NCBI GenBank assembly: GCA_029891385.1
Contig: CM057228.1
Coordinates: forward strand, 53,035,783 to 53,099,782
Length of the DNA stretch: 64,000 nucleotides
Source: Erythroxylum novogranatense
Taxonomy: Eukaryota > Streptophyta > Magnoliopsida > Malpighiales > Erythroxylaceae
Direction of reading: 5' to 3'
How positions within the stretch are numbered: position 1 is the first letter of the stretch; each line of letters starts with the position of its first letter. Positions 46,721 to 56,290 of this stretch are shown piece by piece. The notes under the pieces are model-generated. The model saw only the letters and a list, made by a program, of their open reading frames with translations. It was not told the DNA's origin and ran no database searches. The position numbers and the translations under genes are program-made.

Positions 46721-47860
46721 TTCATGCAAGAATAAACATAGACACTGTACATATATATGTTAAGCTACACTAGACAGTGTTATGTTTTTATTTTAAAAGG
46801 TTTATCTCAAATTGCATATACAAACACAAAAATAATAATTCACTATGTTTGGTCCATTTTAGCATACACAAGTTTACATTTTACTTAGGATTGAACAAGG
46901 AAGTGTCTCTCATAATGTATATTTTAAACATGGATGTTAATGAAACCATGGAGTCTACAGTACCATGTTACTGTTGTGTCTAATTTCTATTGATTTTGTT
47001 CACATTCATATATTGGTTTTGGTTACAAATTCTTGCACTTTTAATCCAAATTTGAATGAATTGAGTGAAAATGTTTGTGAATGTTGCATGATGGTTGAAG
47101 GGAATGTTTTGTGAATTTTGCACAAAAAATGAAAGGTAACATAAATTTTGCATTAAAACTGTGGTGATTAAGGTGTCACCACCATGACTAAAGTGTCACC
47201 ATTGTGATAAGCTTAGTCATGGTGGTGACTAAGCTTGCCAGCTATCCTCATATTTCATAATGTTATTCATTGCACCTTTAAAGTACTGAACATTGGTGAC
47301 AGACACATAAGAGTGGGTTAATAATATGGGATGGATGCATTATAGTGTTCTCATCATATTACTTTCTATTTCTCTCTACTTGTCTAGCACTTCTTAAAGT
47401 TCTTCGACATGAAGCAAACATGAGAGTTAAATACATAGAGGTGTTCTGTAACACTAGCCATATATGATGAAATATGTCCACCATATTTGTCTCTATCGCT
47501 CTAAACTTATCAAGTACAACTTAGTGTGCCCTAATATAAGGTAAGCATGGTCCCAAGTTAGGTACTATGTTTTTTATTATCCTGAAAAACTCATATATCA
47601 CTAAACCCAAGATGAATAACTATGAGAAAAAAAGTTAAGAATAATCAACATGTACTTCAAGCCATAAGTTACAAATTACTTGAAAATACCAAAATGAAAG
47701 CCATAAGGTACAAACTACTTCAAAATATCAAAATGAAATGAAGACAAACTAAAACTATTAGTAAACAAAACAAATCGAAATGAATAAATCTAAATCATTT
47801 GGTTACCTCCCAATAAGCATTTCTTTATGCGTCTTTTATCGAGACTTCTTATTCAAGTCT
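46721..47860. other. No gene recognised; contains a perfect 15-bp inverted repeat
   Basis: AT-rich. CACCACCATGACTAA at 47,177-47,191 is followed after 21 bp by its exact reverse complement at 47,213-47,227. The frame 46,777-46,983 has no recognisable product. A block near 47,800-47,850 ('ggttacctcccaataagc') resembles a string common in plant Athila/Tat elements. Confidence 0.45.
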
Positions 47861-48099
47861 TTTACCCTATAGGCCACTCAATTAAAGGCTTAATTTTAAT
47901 ATTCTGGTGTTCATTAACTTTCCTCAACTTTCTTCTTCCTTTTTATAGGCTCATTAGGTTTTAGGAATGTCATATACTTTATTACAATATATCAATCTAT
48001 CTTACTTACTTCTCTTTGCCTTATACACATCTGTATGAGATCTTATGTGATTATTTCCTACATAATAAGAGATAATTTAGTATTAATCGCATCTAAACA

Positions 48100-49780
48100 A
48101 AAATAAGTTTCATGTTTATCAATGATAGGTTTATGGTTTTGGATATCTTAGGCACTACTCCTTATCTTTTATCCTTAGGATTAACTTTATATCATGCTTA
48201 TCTATTATAGCCTTAAGAATAGTTAGGAAAGGTCATCCTAAGATCAAAGAAACCTCTATATCTTCCTTCATATCCAAAACCACAAAGTTCCTAAATTTGA
48301 TAATTCCCTTTTAATTAACAAGCCATCAATATTGTAAGGAATGATGAAACTCCTTGGATCTTTGATCTTTTAGAGTAGCTTTTTTTATAGGATGTAAAAA
48401 CACCCTTCACTTAATTTGACTAACATTAACACCATAAGCTTTTTCTAATAGAGAGGAGATCCTCTAAGTATTTAATACTTTAGAATATGAATTTCAACAA
48501 AATGAATGTTAAAATAATTTTTTAAAAAGTTTTATAAACTTACCAAATTCATCTTCCTTTATATTTATTTAAAGTATTCTCAAGTATATTCGATTTACAC
48601 TTTTTACCACTTCCTTCTTTGGCTCTTCATCCCTATCTTTCCCTTTATCCTTTTTCTTTTATGTAACATATTTTTCCATCTTTTCTATCTTTGGTTCTTT
48701 AACTGTTAACTTTCTTCTACTCCTTAATGTTATTACATTAAGAAGCTCTCTTATGTTTGGCTTAGTATTGGTAGTTAGAGTACCTAATTGCCTTTCAGAG
48801 ATAAGCTTGGCAAGTTATCAAATAGACACTTTTAATTTATGGATGGAAGCATTTTGAATTTAGAAATTTGTCTCGAATGAAATAACAAATTTAGTCATAA
48901 GGTCCTTGGGATCCAACTTCAATTATTTTATTTTTTTTGTTGAAATTTGGACAAAGTCATTTATCTCTTATTTCCTTAATTACCCTATGAAAAGTTTTGA
49001 TGCCTACTCTATTACAGATTGTATGTGTTATTATAAGGTTTGTTAAGGTTAAATCCCCATGAAACCTACTTGTTTAGTCCATTGAAACTAGTTGTATGTC
49101 ACTTGACATTCATGATTAGGTGTCCCTTACCACAAATGTTGTACTTGTTACCTATAATAGTTGAGTTGTTATATTTATATTGTTGATCATTTCGCTAAGA
49201 GTTTCTAATTTTACCTATAATATCACCATTATATCAATATAATGGATTCTACCTATCTTTGAATTTAATCTCGAACTCCTCTACTAATGGTTATTTACTT
49301 CTATGTTTTCAATTAGTTTTTACAATTTCTCGAGTGGTCCTACTGGAAGACATATATAACAACTGCTTGATTGGGTAGCTTAATTTGCTATAAAACATTT
49401 ATATTTGTAAGCTTAAGTTAAGAATATGGTTTGGGCAAATTTTAAGGAACTCCATCCATCTCTCCCATGTTTTATATAATGTCTTACCCACTAGCTGTTA
49501 GAAGGAGAAGATATCATTCTTAATATTTATCATTCGTGCTAGATGGATGTTTGGCTAAAACATTTTTAGGTAGAACACTCCATATGCTGATGGATCCTAT
49601 AGGTAGTGGCCTTATCCCTGATTTTGTTCAATCCCTCAGTATGAAAAGGAACAACCTTAATCATATAGTATCCTCTAAACTCTATTAAGCTTGAATATAT
49701 TATGTATTTATAAAAATTGCTATATTTGTATTGGGATCTTAACCTTAAATTTTTGTTAGCCTCCACTCTAGGCTATGTAA
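48100..49780 (-). pseudogene. Athila/Tat-type Gypsy gag-protease remnant
   Basis: No frame is long, but stepwise minus-strand reading gives family-typical blocks. Near 49,530-49,440: TLYKTWERWMEFLKICPNH, the core of Athila/Tat gag. Near 48,860-48,720: QNASIHKLK, then LAKLISERQLGTLTTNT and NVITLR, the end of gag. Near 48,380-48,330: KDPRSFIIPYNIDGLLIKR, the start of the protease region. Near 48,290-48,180: NFVVLDMKEDIEVSLILG, its end. The segment that should hold the protease active-site LGAS/DLG box is deleted between the last two blocks. Orientation is minus. The element has lost its RT and integrase within this window. Confidence 0.8.
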
Positions 49781-49784
49781 CGCT

Positions 49785-50225
49785 AGACTCAATCCTTGGT
49801 CTAGTATTTTGTTACAAGTACACAATATAGCTATTATTAACATAGGCGAGTATAGGTTGATCCTACAAGAATAGTAGGTAAACTACCCATTATTTACAAA
49901 GTTAACAAGTTAGACCAATGATTATAGATGATCGAATAAGAAAGTAAATAAAATAACAAATCTAATCACTAAATAAAGTAATAATCAAAAGTAAGTCAAT
50001 CAATGAATTAACTAAAATTTGGCCAAATTTCCCTAGGACTATAATATACTCAATTTCGCACTAGTTTAATGGATTAGTCTAGCTTTTTCGACTAGTAAGA
50101 TTTCCTAACTTAGATTATAATCTATCTCAAGACATATAACCTATTCATATTTTAATGAACTAAACTAACTTTCAAATGTAGATAACCTAATTCATTTTAT
50201 GAACTCTCTTGTTATGTTTTACACT
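49785..50225 (-). repeat. Possible 5' LTR fragment of the Athila/Tat remnant
   Basis: It lies where the 5' LTR or leader of the minus-strand gag remnant should be and holds 'gagtataggttgatcctaca', a variant of the conserved block seen near many plant LTR ends. No primer site or LTR partner found. Confidence 0.3.
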
Positions 50226-52628
50226 AGGAAGCTTAACCATATCACCATCAAGAACAGATATCCGTTTGCATGCATACATGGTTTGTTTGATCAATTGTGA
50301 GGGGTAAAAGTCTTCTCCAAGATAGACTTGAGATCGGGTTAACATCAGTTGAGGATAAAGGAGTCTGATGTGTCAAAGAATACTTTTAGAACACGGTATA
50401 AGCATTTTGAGTTTTGAGTTATGCCCTTCGGATTGACGAATGCCCCTGCAGCTTTTATGGACTTGATGAATAGAGTTTTTAAGTCTTTCTTAGACCAATT
50501 TATCATTGTCTTTATTGATGATATATTGTTTACTCTAAGATCGATAAGGAGCATGAAGAACATTTAAGAATTGCTTTGGAGAAATTGAGGAAGAACGAGT
50601 TGTATGTTAAATTCGACAAATGTGAATTTTGGCTAAAGAAAGTGGCATTTCTTGGACATGTGATTTCGGAGTGAGGAATACAAGTGGGTCCAAGGAAGAT
50701 AGAAGCGATTGTGAAATGGGAAGCACCTAAGAATGTAGCTAAAGGGAGAAGTTTCTTAGGTTTAGCTAGGTATTACAGGAGGTTTGTGGAGGGCTTTTCC
50801 ATAATAGTAGCTCCATTTACCAAATTAACAAGGAAGAATCAAAAGTTTGTGTAGATCGAGGAGTGCCAGAACAGTTTTGAGGAATTGAAGAATAGACTCA
50901 CAACTGCACTGATTTTGACTTTGCCTTCGAGTAATAATGAATATACAGTATATGGTGATGCCTCAAGGAAGGGATTGGGATGTCTGTTGATGCAAGTAGA
51001 TAAAGTGATTGCTTATGCTTTTCGATAATTAAAACCCTATGAGATGAATTATCTTACGCATGATTTGAAGTTAGCTGACATAATTTTTACATTGAAGATA
51101 TGGAGACATTATTTATATGGAGTCACCACCAGGGTGTTTACAGACCACAAAAGCCTTAAATAACTGATGAGTCAAAAGGAATTGAATTTGAGATAGATAA
51201 GATGGTTAGAGTTACTTAAAGATTATGACTTTATGATAGACTAACACTCGGGTAAAGGTAATGTAGTAGTGGATGCATTAAGTAGGAAATCTATTGTAGC
51301 ATATGTGGAGATGGTGTATTTTTCTTTGTTGAAGGAATTGGGCAAACTTAGAGTGACATTGAAGCAAGAAAAATTTGGGTATATATTGGCTAACTTTAGA
51401 GTAAGGCTAGTGTTGAATGAAAAGATTAAGGAATTGCAGGAACAAGATGAGTATTTGAGCAGGCTCAGAGAGGAGATTAAAAACGGTAAACCTTCGAAAA
51501 TAGAGATAAGAGAAGATGGACTGATGGTGGTAAGTAACAAATTGTGTGTCCTAGACATATTAGAGTTGAAAGATGAGATATTTGATGAGGCGCATAATGC
51601 TCCCTGTACAATTCACCCGAGGAGTACAAGAATGTATAGAGATTTAAAAGAGCACTTTTGGTGGAAAGGAATGAAGAAGGATGTTGCAAAGTATACTAAA
51701 AGATGCTTAGTGTGTCAGCAAGTCAAGGCTGAATACTAGGCACCTTCAGGTAAGCTTAAACCTTTGCCTATTTCAGAATGGAAGTGGGAAAAGATTACAA
51801 TGGATTTCTTGATGGGATTGCCAAGAACCAATAAGAAACATGATGCAATATGGGTGATTGCGGATAGGCTAACTAAGTTAACACATTTCTTACCAATCAA
51901 GCAGATAGATTCTTTGAATGTTTTGTCCAAGAAATATGTGGATGAAATAATTAGACTACACGGGATTCCAAACTCTATAGTTTTGGATAGAGATCCCAGG
52001 TTCACCTCCAGATTTTGGGAAAGCTTACAGGAGGCTTTGAGAACTAAATTGCACTTTAGTATAGCTTTCCATCCATAAACTGATGGACAATCGGAGAGGA
52101 CAATATGAAATTTGAAGGCAATGTTGAAAGCTTGTGTTATGGATTTCAAAGGCTCATGGGATGATCATTTGCCTTTAATTGAGTTTGCTTACAATAATTT
52201 CTATCACTCGGGAATTCAAATGGCACCTTATGAAACTTTGTATGGTAGGAGGTGCAAAACTCCTATTTGTTGGGATGAGGAAGGTGAGAGGAGACTTGTA
52301 GGACCTGAGTTGGTACAAGTCATAGTTGATAAGATTAAATTGGTGAAACAGAGAATTAAAGCAGCTCAAGACAAAATGAAGAGCTATACAGATGCACATA
52401 GAAAAGAGATGGAATTTAAAGTTAGAGACAAATTGTTTCTTAGAGCTTCTCCATGGACATTTGAGGTTTGGTAAGAAAGGCAAGCTTAGTCTCAGATATA
52501 GGCCCTTATGAGATCATTGAGAAGATTAGGCCTTTGGCCTATAAGTTAGCATTGCCACCGAAATTATCTAAGATTCACAATGTCTTCCATGTATCGATGT
52601 TGAGAAGGTATCGATCCAATCCTTCGCA
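50226..52628 (+). pseudogene. Tekay-type pol fragment (RT, RNase H, integrase), truncated at both ends
   Basis: It starts inside RT at a block reading RKLNHITIKNRYPF and continues with [33 protein letters not shown], then RNase H ([23 protein letters not shown]) and integrase (from 51,269). The integrase keeps its first Asp (TMDFLMGLPRT), second Asp (SIVLDRD) and Glu (DGQSERT), unlike the neighbouring Tekay element at 32,570. RT and RNase H are full of stops; integrase is open for long stretches (51,269-51,739; 51,764-52,078; 52,112-52,474). It ends at FHVSMLRRYRSNPSH, where the LTR at 52,629 cuts it before the chromodomain. Confidence 0.92.
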
Positions 52629-53121
52629 TGTAACATCCCGTCACTGATGGGGAGGTCATATTGGTAGATTGAGGCGGGATAGGATATTATCGCATAATAT
52701 TGACTGAGCATCTTGTTGACCTCTAATTTTGGAGGCCATGAGTCTTTTCCACATGCGCATATAGGTACATGCATTCATGACATTTCCCGGCTTTTGATTG
52801 TGAATACGTGAATATGATATGAAGTGCGAAATTATGAGATATTAGATTTGATTGTGATTTATTGATAAATTTGGACTAATTGAGTTTGAATATTGAGTGG
52901 GAACTGTATTAGAGTGATCGCCAGTGGACAGTGAACTTTAGGAAAAGTTTCTGGACTAATTAGGAGAAAATGTCCGGACCGGAAATTCTCCGAGTGGCGG
53001 ACTGATTGACTGAATAGGATCGAAATAATTGTTTTATGGCAATGAGAAAGTTTGAGTTATGATTTTAGAAATTATTATGTGGAGTCATTGAGATGTGGAG
53101 ATGAATTGGACTGGAAATAAA

Positions 53122-53165
53122 ACTGATTAGAGAGAGATTTAAATGTTTTGGGAGGAAAATGAAAA

Positions 53166-53212
<47 letters not shown>

Positions 53213-53910
53213 CTACGTTTGAAAAGGGAAGAAAGGAAAAGAAAATGGTTTTCTCCTCCCTAGGGCATGATTCTCCTCCATCGTTGGCTTGTTATTTGCT
53301 TCTTCTTCCTTGTGCAAATCCCAACCTAAACCTTAAGGAAGATGATGTTTGGTATGGCTTTGGGAGCTAAATCGTTGGTGTTAAAGGTTTAGGGATTTTC
53401 TGAGATTCGAAGGTTTTGAGTTTGATTTGCTAAGTATATGATTTAATGTTGTTATTTATTGTGTGCAATGCATTCATGGGGTTAAATATGAAAGATTTTG
53501 TACTGATTAGAGAAAGAGATTTAAATGTTTTGGGAGGAAAATGAAAAGTATATATATATATATATATATATGTTCTACGTTTGAAAAGGGAAGAAAGGAA
53601 AAGAAAATGGTTTTCTCCTCCCTAGGGCATGATTCTCCTCCATCGTTGGCTTGTTATTTGCTTCTTCTTCCTTGTGCAAATCCCAACCTAAACCTTAAGG
53701 AAGATGATGTTTGGTATGGCTTTGGGAGCTAAATCGTTGGTGTTAAAGGTTTAGGGATTTTCTGAGATTCGAAGGTTTTGAGTTTGATTTGCTAAGTATA
53801 TGATTTAATGTTGTTATTTATTGTGTGCAATGCATTCATGGGGTTAAATATGAAAGATTTTGTACTGATTAGAGAAAGAGATTTAAATGTTTTGGGAGGA
53901 AAATGAAAAG

Positions 53911-53942
<32 letters not shown>

Positions 53943-54268
53943 CTACGTTTGAAAAGGGAAGAAAGGAAAAGAAAATGGTTTTCTCCTCCCTAGGGCACGA
54001 TTCTCCTCCATCGATTGATCCCCCGTTCTTCCTCCTTGTGCTATTGATCGTTGGCTTGTTATTTGCTTCTTCTTCCTTGTGCAAATCCCAGCCTAAACCC
54101 TAAGGAAGATGATGTTTGGTATGGCTTTAGGAGCTAAACCGTTGGTGTTAAAGGTTTAGGGATTTTCTGAGATTCGAAGGTTTTGAGTTTGATTTGGTAA
54201 GTATATGATTTAATGTTGTTATTTATTGTGTGCAATGCATTCATGGGGTTAAATATGAAAGATTTTGT
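53122..54268 (+). repeat. Three-fold tandem duplication with (TA)n inside the LTR
   Basis: Three units start with 'actgattag' at 53,122, 53,502 and 53,864 (spacing 380 and 362 bp). Each contains a (TA)n tract of different length (about 53,167-53,209; 53,549-53,571; 53,911-53,939) followed by 'tgttctacgtttgaaaaggg'. The third unit has an extra stretch at about 54,012-54,050 absent from the first two. The repeated small frames starting 53,143, 53,541 and 53,903 are copies of one another, not genes. Confidence 0.92.
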
Positions 54269-54329
54269 AGTTTAGAGTAATTAATACTGGGTTTTAGAGA
54301 GAGAAAGCTCAAAAATTTGATCGAAGAAG

Positions 54330-54515
54330 ACGACCCTGCGTATGCACGTCGCGACGAAGGAATCAATGGCACGTCACAACGAGCATACGTCGCGGCGAGC
54401 TTAGACGTCGTGACGAGTGATAGTTTGGACGTTGCGAAGAGGAAAGTTATGCATCGCGGCGAGTGAACCTTTTCACGTCGCGACGAACGTCTATACGTCT
54501 CGACGAGGGGCCTTT
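54330..54515 (+). repeat. CpG-dense GTCGCGACG array in the LTR
   Basis: About nine irregular copies of 'cgtcgcgacga' or variants (cgtcgtgacga, cgtctcgacga, catcgcggcga) spaced 15-25 bp apart in AT-rich surroundings. It is positionally equivalent to the patch at 27,621-27,720. Confidence 0.85.
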
Positions 54516-55389
54516 TCTGAAATGAATTGATTTGGTTTTTGAGGCATAACTTATGGTATAGACCTCCAATTGAGGTGAGGTTTGATTCGTTGTGATCTAG
54601 AGAAAGAGGTCTACAATTGAGGAAAAGAATGAGAGTTTGAATTTAGATTTTTGTGATCGTAATTAGTGAAAGAAAGCTAAGAAATATGATAGTATTGCAT
54701 CCTAAGAATTGTTTTGAGTAATTGGGGTATAATGTGAGACTTTGAAAGTGAATTCAATGTTATTGGGAATTTTAGGAACTGAGCATAAAGGCTGAATTCG
54801 ACCTAGAGAACAGTGCTATTGATTTTGAGGTAATACCCTGACAAATATGATTGGATAAATGGACTGAATATTAGAATTGAAATTGGGGAGTTCTGTGACA
54901 AAAGAAAGTGGAAAATGGGAAACAGTACCGGGAAAATCATGAATAGGCATAGTACATCTTTTATTCAAGGCATGTGCATCATTAATTATTTTGACTGTGC
55001 ATTTTGTAATGAATGAACTTAATGGATTGTTATAGAGCTGATGGATCGATAATCCACGGACAGTGCTGGAGCTTCCAGGCAACAGTTAGGAAGTTCAGGT
55101 GAGTAACCTAGTTAGTTCCTCAATCTTTGTGTGTTAAATGTGCTGTGATTGTGTAAATTGTTTGATAATGTGAATCCTTGTAATTGTGAATCAGTGTATA
55201 GAATTATGAGTAAGTGTTCTGAATACGATCAATTGAATCGATTGAATTGTGTTTGAATTGTGTTATTGATTGTGCAAGTGTGAGTGCATGCTAGGCATGA
55301 TTAAAATCGGTAAATAAACAGTTGTGACTGGAGCAATTAGTGATCAGAGCTTTAAGCTCGATTATCAGTGAAAAGGGCCTAAGGCCAAA

Positions 55390-55565
55390 AAGGGAATAGT
55401 GCATACCCAGAGGGCTCTCCTATCCCTAATGTGAGCGGGTAGTAGTGCATACCCTGAGGGCTCTCCTACTTGCCTAAAATGCGATTATTGTTACTGAACC
55501 GAGCCTTGAGCTTGAGGGGAGTCAGTGCATACCCAAAGGGCTCTCCTACTCCCTAGTGTATCTGA
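55390..55565 (+). repeat. Three copies of a 'gtgcataccc' block in the LTR
   Basis: The string 'agtgcatacccagaggg' or a close variant followed by 'ctctccta' occurs at about 55,399, 55,446 and 55,525, between 'gagctttaagctc' (55,348) and 'gctcagtcacaac'. Confidence 0.75.
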
Positions 55566-56278
55566 ATTCAGTTACTGTTAAGCGCTCAGTCACAACTCAG
55601 AAAAGAATGGATAATAATGGGAAAAGTTCATGAGTGCAAATTTTATGTATGAATGTGGGAAAAAGGTGTTAATGTTGTATATTCGTCTGATAAGTGTTAT
55701 ATGTGATATCGAATGTGTAAAAGTGACAATGCCTGAGATAATTTGGATTGTGACAATATTGAGATAATTTGGATTGTGACAATATGGGATATTATATGAA
55801 TTGTTGTATATGCATGAGTTGGGTGAACCATCGATGATGGTTTCTCACTGAGTTCGCAAACTCACCCAACATTGCAATTATTTTTCAGGATTTGGCGAGC
55901 ACCCCGTTAGACAGACGGGAGTATGATTACATCAAACAAGTCAGACTTCAGGACGGGATCAGTTTCATGTCTGTATATGAGTCATTCTGATTTGTATTTT
56001 CGCAGAGTTGTACTATTCTTATAGAAGGCCCCAACTGATTAATATTGTATTGTGAATTGATTCTGGAAATAGTGTTTTGATTGGAAATGTTTTTACATGA
56101 GTGAGCCCAAGTTGTTTATTGATTTCTGCATATGCGAATGGTTTCAATGAAATAAAAATGTCATACCGAGTTTTTGAATGCATTTGATTGCCCTAGTACG
56201 CCACCATCGCAGGGCGCGGGCTCGGATATCACCATCGATATCAGGTTCGGGTCTCGCAGGAGTGGGGTGCTACATTTG

Positions 56279-56290
56279 TGGTATCAGAGC
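56279..56290 (+). other. Primer-binding site after the 52,629-56,274 LTR
   Basis: TGGTATCAGAGC, four bases after the LTR end; a perfect match to the plant initiator tRNA-Met type primer site. Confidence 0.92.

Larger units (their letters stand above)
52629..56274 (+). repeat. Complete 3.65-kb LTR (5' LTR of a further Gypsy element)
   Basis: It starts TGTAACATCCCG within the integrase of the preceding fragment and ends GGGTGCTACA, directly followed by a primer-binding site, so it acts as a 5' LTR. It is in the same LTR group as 25,439-29,763, sharing the start, 'acatgcattcatgacatttc', 'cactgagttcgcaaactc' and 'ctcggatatcac' blocks. Internal oddities are listed separately. No partner 3' LTR in the same orientation lies in the window. 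The left flank tcgca is the predicted duplication. Confidence 0.88.

Noticed and set aside
51736..52149. 137-codon minus-strand frame
   Set aside because: Antisense shadow of the integrase in the 50,226-52,628 pol fragment.
53143..54103. Three small frames with IYIYIY runs and a shared hydrophobic peptide
   Set aside because: They are tandem copies of one LTR segment, starting in (TA)n tracts; no start context or domain supports a gene.
52629..56274. 3' LTR of the preceding Tekay pol fragment
   Set aside because: The fragment stops inside integrase exactly at the TG of the LTR, without chromodomain or polypurine tract, and a primer-binding site follows the LTR; it is better explained as the 5' LTR of a later insertion.
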